Assembly (NCBI GenBank): GCA_003353945.1 | Contig: PIVM01000007.1 | Span: 69,127 to 105,902, forward strand | Length of the DNA: 36,776 bases | Direction: 5' to 3' | Origin: Gammaproteobacteria bacterium | Lineage (GTDB): Bacteria > Pseudomonadota > Gammaproteobacteria > Pseudomonadales > PIVM01 | Part shown: one piece after another, positions 34,335-36,776 of the stretch | Layout: each line of letters begins with the position of its first letter | Position numbering within the stretch: the first letter of the stretch is position 1 | Position numbers and translations under genes: made by a program | The notes under the pieces: generated by a model | Database searches by the model: none | Told to the model about the DNA's origin: nothing | Seen by the model: only the letters and a program-made list of their open reading frames with translations

Positions 34335-36100
34335 ACAGTGAAGCTGTCGCTCTTGGGCAATCCATTGTATTTCGGTCCCTCGCCATTCTTTTGGTCAGTG
34401 TGCTGGCTGTTTCCGCGCTTTCGCTATTCTCTTTTGCCTATTATCAACAACAACGCGGTGAGGAAAAAATCATAGAAGAAGGCTATAGCCTTTTAAACAC
34501 GTTTTTACTTGAGTCGGAAGACTCTATCGAAAAAGGGCAGCGCCAATCGTTTCAACGTATTATGGACAGTGTAGCCGCCATCGAAGAAGTAAAAGAAACC
34601 TCTGTGTTCAATAAGTCAGGCTTTTTGACCTATCTATCCGGCCATCCAACCGTTGGGCTTCCGTTTGCCTTTGACACCGAAAATCAACTGATCAATCCAA
34701 ACCTGAAACCATTTACTGAATCATCGGGTCGTTATCGCAGGCCCGACTGGGATCAGGTGGATGTGGTCGATGCCCCTCGTTATCAAAAGCACATGCGTGA
34801 GGAAGGCGATGCCTGTCAAAACTGTCATCATATGCTCGATCCTGAAATCAGATTTGATGAAAGGGGTAAGGCTCATGTCATACGACACGGCAGTGCTGAG
34901 TTCTACTACCAAGTGCGGCTTGAGTCACAATGCATCCAATGCCATGCAAACTGGCGTGAAGGCGATATTGGAGGCACGCTTCGCTTAATTGTAGACACCA
35001 ATTTTGTTACCCAGCAGCAAAATGAAAATCTTCAAGGCATGACGCTTGTCATCATTTCATTGTTAGTGCCGATGATTCTGGTGTTATTAATCGTATTCCG
35101 AACAATCATCGCAAAGCCCATTTACCGATTATCATCCAATTTAGAAGCACTGAGTGCCCAAGGTGGCGACCTTACGCAACGACTTCAACTTGGACGACAG
35201 GATGAGATGGGCCTTGTTGCACGCTCGTTTAATGCCTTTCTCGATAAAATTCACCAACTGGTTGTCGCCATTCAGTCACAGATGGTGAGTGTCGACAACG
35301 GAGCTCAAAACCTTAACCAAAAGAGCCGTGAGATTTACAGTCATAATAACCAGATAGAAGACCTGCTTTCCACGATAAACCAGAGCACGAACCGACTTGA
35401 ATTCCTTGCCAGCTCTGTCAACGATCAATTAAATGGCGTTCAGCAAGACAGCCGCGCTATCGTTTCTTCTTTGCAAAGTGCCCGAGAGGTATCGGTGCAA
35501 AATAATGAGCAGATCGGTACGGTGGAGGATCTTCTGGATGAATTTTCCGACTCTCTTGACAATCTATTAGGACTTACGGATGAAGTTGTTAAACAGACAT
35601 CCAATATTGATTCCATCGCTGAACAAACCAACCTGCTTTCGCTTAATGCGGCTATTGAAGCGGCGCGCGCAGGTGAACACGGGAGAGGTTTTGCCGTGGT
35701 TGCTGATGAAGTGCGCGCTCTCGCCAGACAGACCGCTAAACTAACCAGCTCAATCAATACAATTATGGAAACATTTGTCGCCAATATGCGCCAAACCGGA
35801 GATCGCATGACGGAAGTTAACCAATGTATAAAATCTACCGTTGATTCATCCACCCGGACTCAGGAGCAGCTTATCGCATCCGAAGAAGGTATCGAGAAGA
35901 TGTGCGGGGATGTTGAGCAGCTTCGTCATCTAGCAGAAGACCAAAGCCAAGAAGCAAACAATATCGTTTCCCAAATCCATCAGGCAAATCGCGATGCAGA
36001 AAGCACTAAACAATCTGCCGAGCAACTGACGGAACTGGCTGAAGCGCTCATAGAATCGGTTAATGTTGTAAAAACACAAACCAGCAAATTTACAACTTGA
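34331..36100 (+). CDS. Methyl-accepting chemotaxis protein with periplasmic dihaem c domain
   Basis: A 589-aa chemoreceptor. TM1 is at about 14-37, the periplasmic sensor at about 38-236, TM2 at about 237-257, HAMP at about 259-312, and the cytoplasmic coiled coil to the end. The signalling tip is [20 protein letters not shown], then [15 protein letters not shown] (about 428-465). The sensor contains two haem-c motifs, CQNCH (C162-H166, bases 34814-34828) and CIQCH (C201-H205, bases 34931-34945), and resembles Tll0287/DUF3365-like haem sensor domains; DcrA of Desulfovibrio is a known c-haem chemoreceptor. Its start codon overlaps the hydrogenase small-subunit stop (ATGA). The inferred role is sensing electrons from, or the redox state set by, the hydrogenase. 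No CheR-binding pentapeptide is seen at the C terminus (SKFTT). Confidence 0.92.
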   Translation: MNSEAVALGQSIVFRSLAILLVSVLAVSALSLFSFAYYQQQRGEEKIIEEGYSLLNTFLLESEDSIEKGQRQSFQRIMDSVAAIEEVKETSVFNKSGFLTYLSGHPTVGLPFAFDTENQLINPNLKPFTESSGRYRRPDWDQVDVVDAPRYQKHMREEGDACQNCHHMLDPEIRFDERGKAHVIRHGSAEFYYQVRLESQCIQCHANWREGDIGGTLRLIVDTNFVTQQQNENLQGMTLVIISLLVPMILVLLIVFRTIIAKPIYRLSSNLEALSAQGGDLTQRLQLGRQDEMGLVARSFNAFLDKIHQLVVAIQSQMVSVDNGAQNLNQKSREIYSHNNQIEDLLSTINQSTNRLEFLASSVNDQLNGVQQDSRAIVSSLQSAREVSVQNNEQIGTVEDLLDEFSDSLDNLLGLTDEVVKQTSNIDSIAEQTNLLSLNAAIEAARAGEHGRGFAVVADEVRALARQTAKLTSSINTIMETFVANMRQTGDRMTEVNQCIKSTVDSSTRTQEQLIASEEGIEKMCGDVEQLRHLAEDQSQEANNIVSQIHQANRDAESTKQSAEQLTELAEALIESVNVVKTQTSKFTT

Positions 36101-36196
36101 AGAAACAAAATTACTTTGACAATCTGACCTGACAGTATGATTCTCCATCGTGTGTGGTGGGGTGTGAAGTGATTTGCTTAGCGTACGAGATAATTA

Positions 36197-36538
36197 ATGC
36201 ACGAAATGTCCTTGGCTGAAGGAATATTGCAGATCATAGAAGATCAAGCAGCCGCGCAAGGTTTTAGCAAAGTGAAAACCGTCTGCCTGGAGATTGGCCA
36301 ACTCTCCCATGTTGAACCGGAGGCACTACGCTTTTGTTTTGACGCTGTGATGCGCGACACCCAGGCCGAAGAGGCAACACTGAAAATCGTGTTGCTGGAT
36401 GGCGAGGGCTGGTGCGTGGATTGCGAAAAAACTGTTGCCTATCAGAATCGCTACGACCCATGCCCCCATTGCAGCGGTTTTAAAGTACAAGTGACTCGCG
36501 GCGAGGAGATGCGGGTTAAAGAGCTGGAAGTGGTGTAG
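36197..36538 (+). CDS. hypA: Hydrogenase nickel incorporation protein HypA
   Basis: Nickel metallochaperone that, with HypB, delivers Ni to the large subunit. The 113-aa length is normal. The N terminus MHEMSLAEGI supplies the Ni ligand H2 next to E3. The zinc-loop cysteines are C73 and C76 (CVDC), C89 and C92 (CPHC). It starts 96 nt after the chemoreceptor gene; TTGACA and TATGAT occur in that gap but only 14 nt apart, so a separate promoter is doubtful and it probably belongs to the same transcript. Other hyp genes are not in the window; a palindromic repeat follows. A small dyad (36626-36643) lacks a T-run. Confidence 0.96.
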   Translation: MHEMSLAEGILQIIEDQAAAQGFSKVKTVCLEIGQLSHVEPEALRFCFDAVMRDTQAEEATLKIVLLDGEGWCVDCEKTVAYQNRYDPCPHCSGFKVQVTRGEEMRVKELEVV

Positions 36539-36660
36539 TAATGGCAGTGAGGCAAGAAGAGTCTAATTAACTTTTCACTCTTGGTGGGGATATTCTGCAA
36601 TGCAACGTCATACTCTTTTATTTGATTTTCTCTTGAGAGAAAACGGTCAGAATAGTACTT

Positions 36661-36776
36661 AGGGCCGCGGAAAAAATAAATTTTCCAATTACGCTTGCTC
36701 CCTGCTCCCTCACCTTCGTTGTTCAAATGCTTACATATTCCAATATGCTCCCATTTGAACGCCTCGGTGAGAAAGC
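36661..36776. mobile_element. MITE-like palindromic element, copy 2 (cut by window end)
   Basis: In reverse orientation it matches 2888-3031 closely: outer arm (AGGGCCGCGGAAAAAATAAA region), then a GCTCCCTGCTCCCTCACC segment, and a centre near CATATTCCAATATG. It lacks the roughly 28-bp insertion of copy 1. The second outer arm would lie just beyond the window end. Confidence 0.75.

Noticed and set aside
36117-36142. Separate sigma-70 promoter for hypA
   Set aside because: TTGACA and TATGAT are both good but only 14 nt apart, below the normal 16-18.
31832-36538. Ordinary respiratory uptake hydrogenase with an unrelated MCP next door
   Set aside because: Missing membrane cytochrome, missing anchor helix, the absent maturation peptide and the 4-nt overlap with a haem-bearing receptor make chance adjacency less likely, though not excluded.
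36451-36726. Leftward 91-codon frame
   Set aside because: Overlaps hypA antisense and the palindromic repeat; no ribosome binding site and no family.

Overview
This window looks like a chromosomal segment of a motile, aerobic or facultative marine-type gammaproteobacterium. The evidence is an AcnB-type aconitase, a glnS-cysS / ppiB-lpxH / folD housekeeping block, a Pro-Arg-His tRNA cluster, c-di-GMP-type proteins, a flagellin, and fatty-acid or xenobiotic type enzymes (crotonase, LLM flavoprotein, SDR, sulfotransferase, alkylsulfatase-like). A Cellvibrionales/Spongiibacteraceae-like host would fit, but this is inference from gene content only.

Layout. 1-5.1 kb: a leftward crotonase and LLM oxidoreductase, a repeat-rich gene-poor gap, and an outer-membrane TraF-like barrel protein. 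5.2-8.3 kb: a decayed secreted PDC-sensor-like gene, a hexanucleotide microsatellite, a membrane diguanylate cyclase and a PilZ-like protein. 8.8-14.3 kb: a leftward Gfo/Idh/MocA oxidoreductase diverges from a rightward group of SDR, sulfotransferase, alkylsulfatase-like metallo-beta-lactamase and rhomboid protease. 14.5-16.4 kb: RNase HI with a hybrid-binding domain, an RsuA-type pseudouridine synthase remnant, and an AhpD-like protein with an overlapping small ORF. 16.6-16.9 kb: a MITE-like element with perfect 34-bp inverted ends. 17.1-18.7 kb: an overlapping gene pair resembling DnaT and lambda-P helicase-loading proteins. 18.8-24.8 kb: tRNA-Pro/Arg/His, folD, cysS, glnS, ppiB, lpxH. 25-28 kb: a short flagellin and an acidic MopE-type repeat lipoprotein. 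28.8-31.4 kb: acnB. 31.8-36.5 kb: a hydrogenase/chemoreceptor operon. The window ends in a second copy of the palindromic repeat seen near 2.9 kb.

The most striking locus is 31.8-36.5 kb. A [NiFe]-hydrogenase large subunit is followed by a Tat-exported small subunit, whose stop overlaps the start of a methyl-accepting chemotaxis protein. The receptor's periplasmic domain carries two CxxCH haem-c motifs. hypA follows. The large subunit ends exactly at the His of DPCxxCxxH, so there is no C-terminal peptide to remove. The small subunit has no C-terminal membrane anchor. No cytochrome b or quinone-linked partner is encoded. The simplest reading is a periplasmic H2 sensor that passes electrons to a dihaem chemoreceptor, giving H2-directed taxis (inference).

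Other observations: several families of palindromic dispersed repeats, two gene remnants, a likely stringent-type promoter for the tRNA operon, and an orphan strong terminator upstream of acnB that may end an unannotated small RNA.
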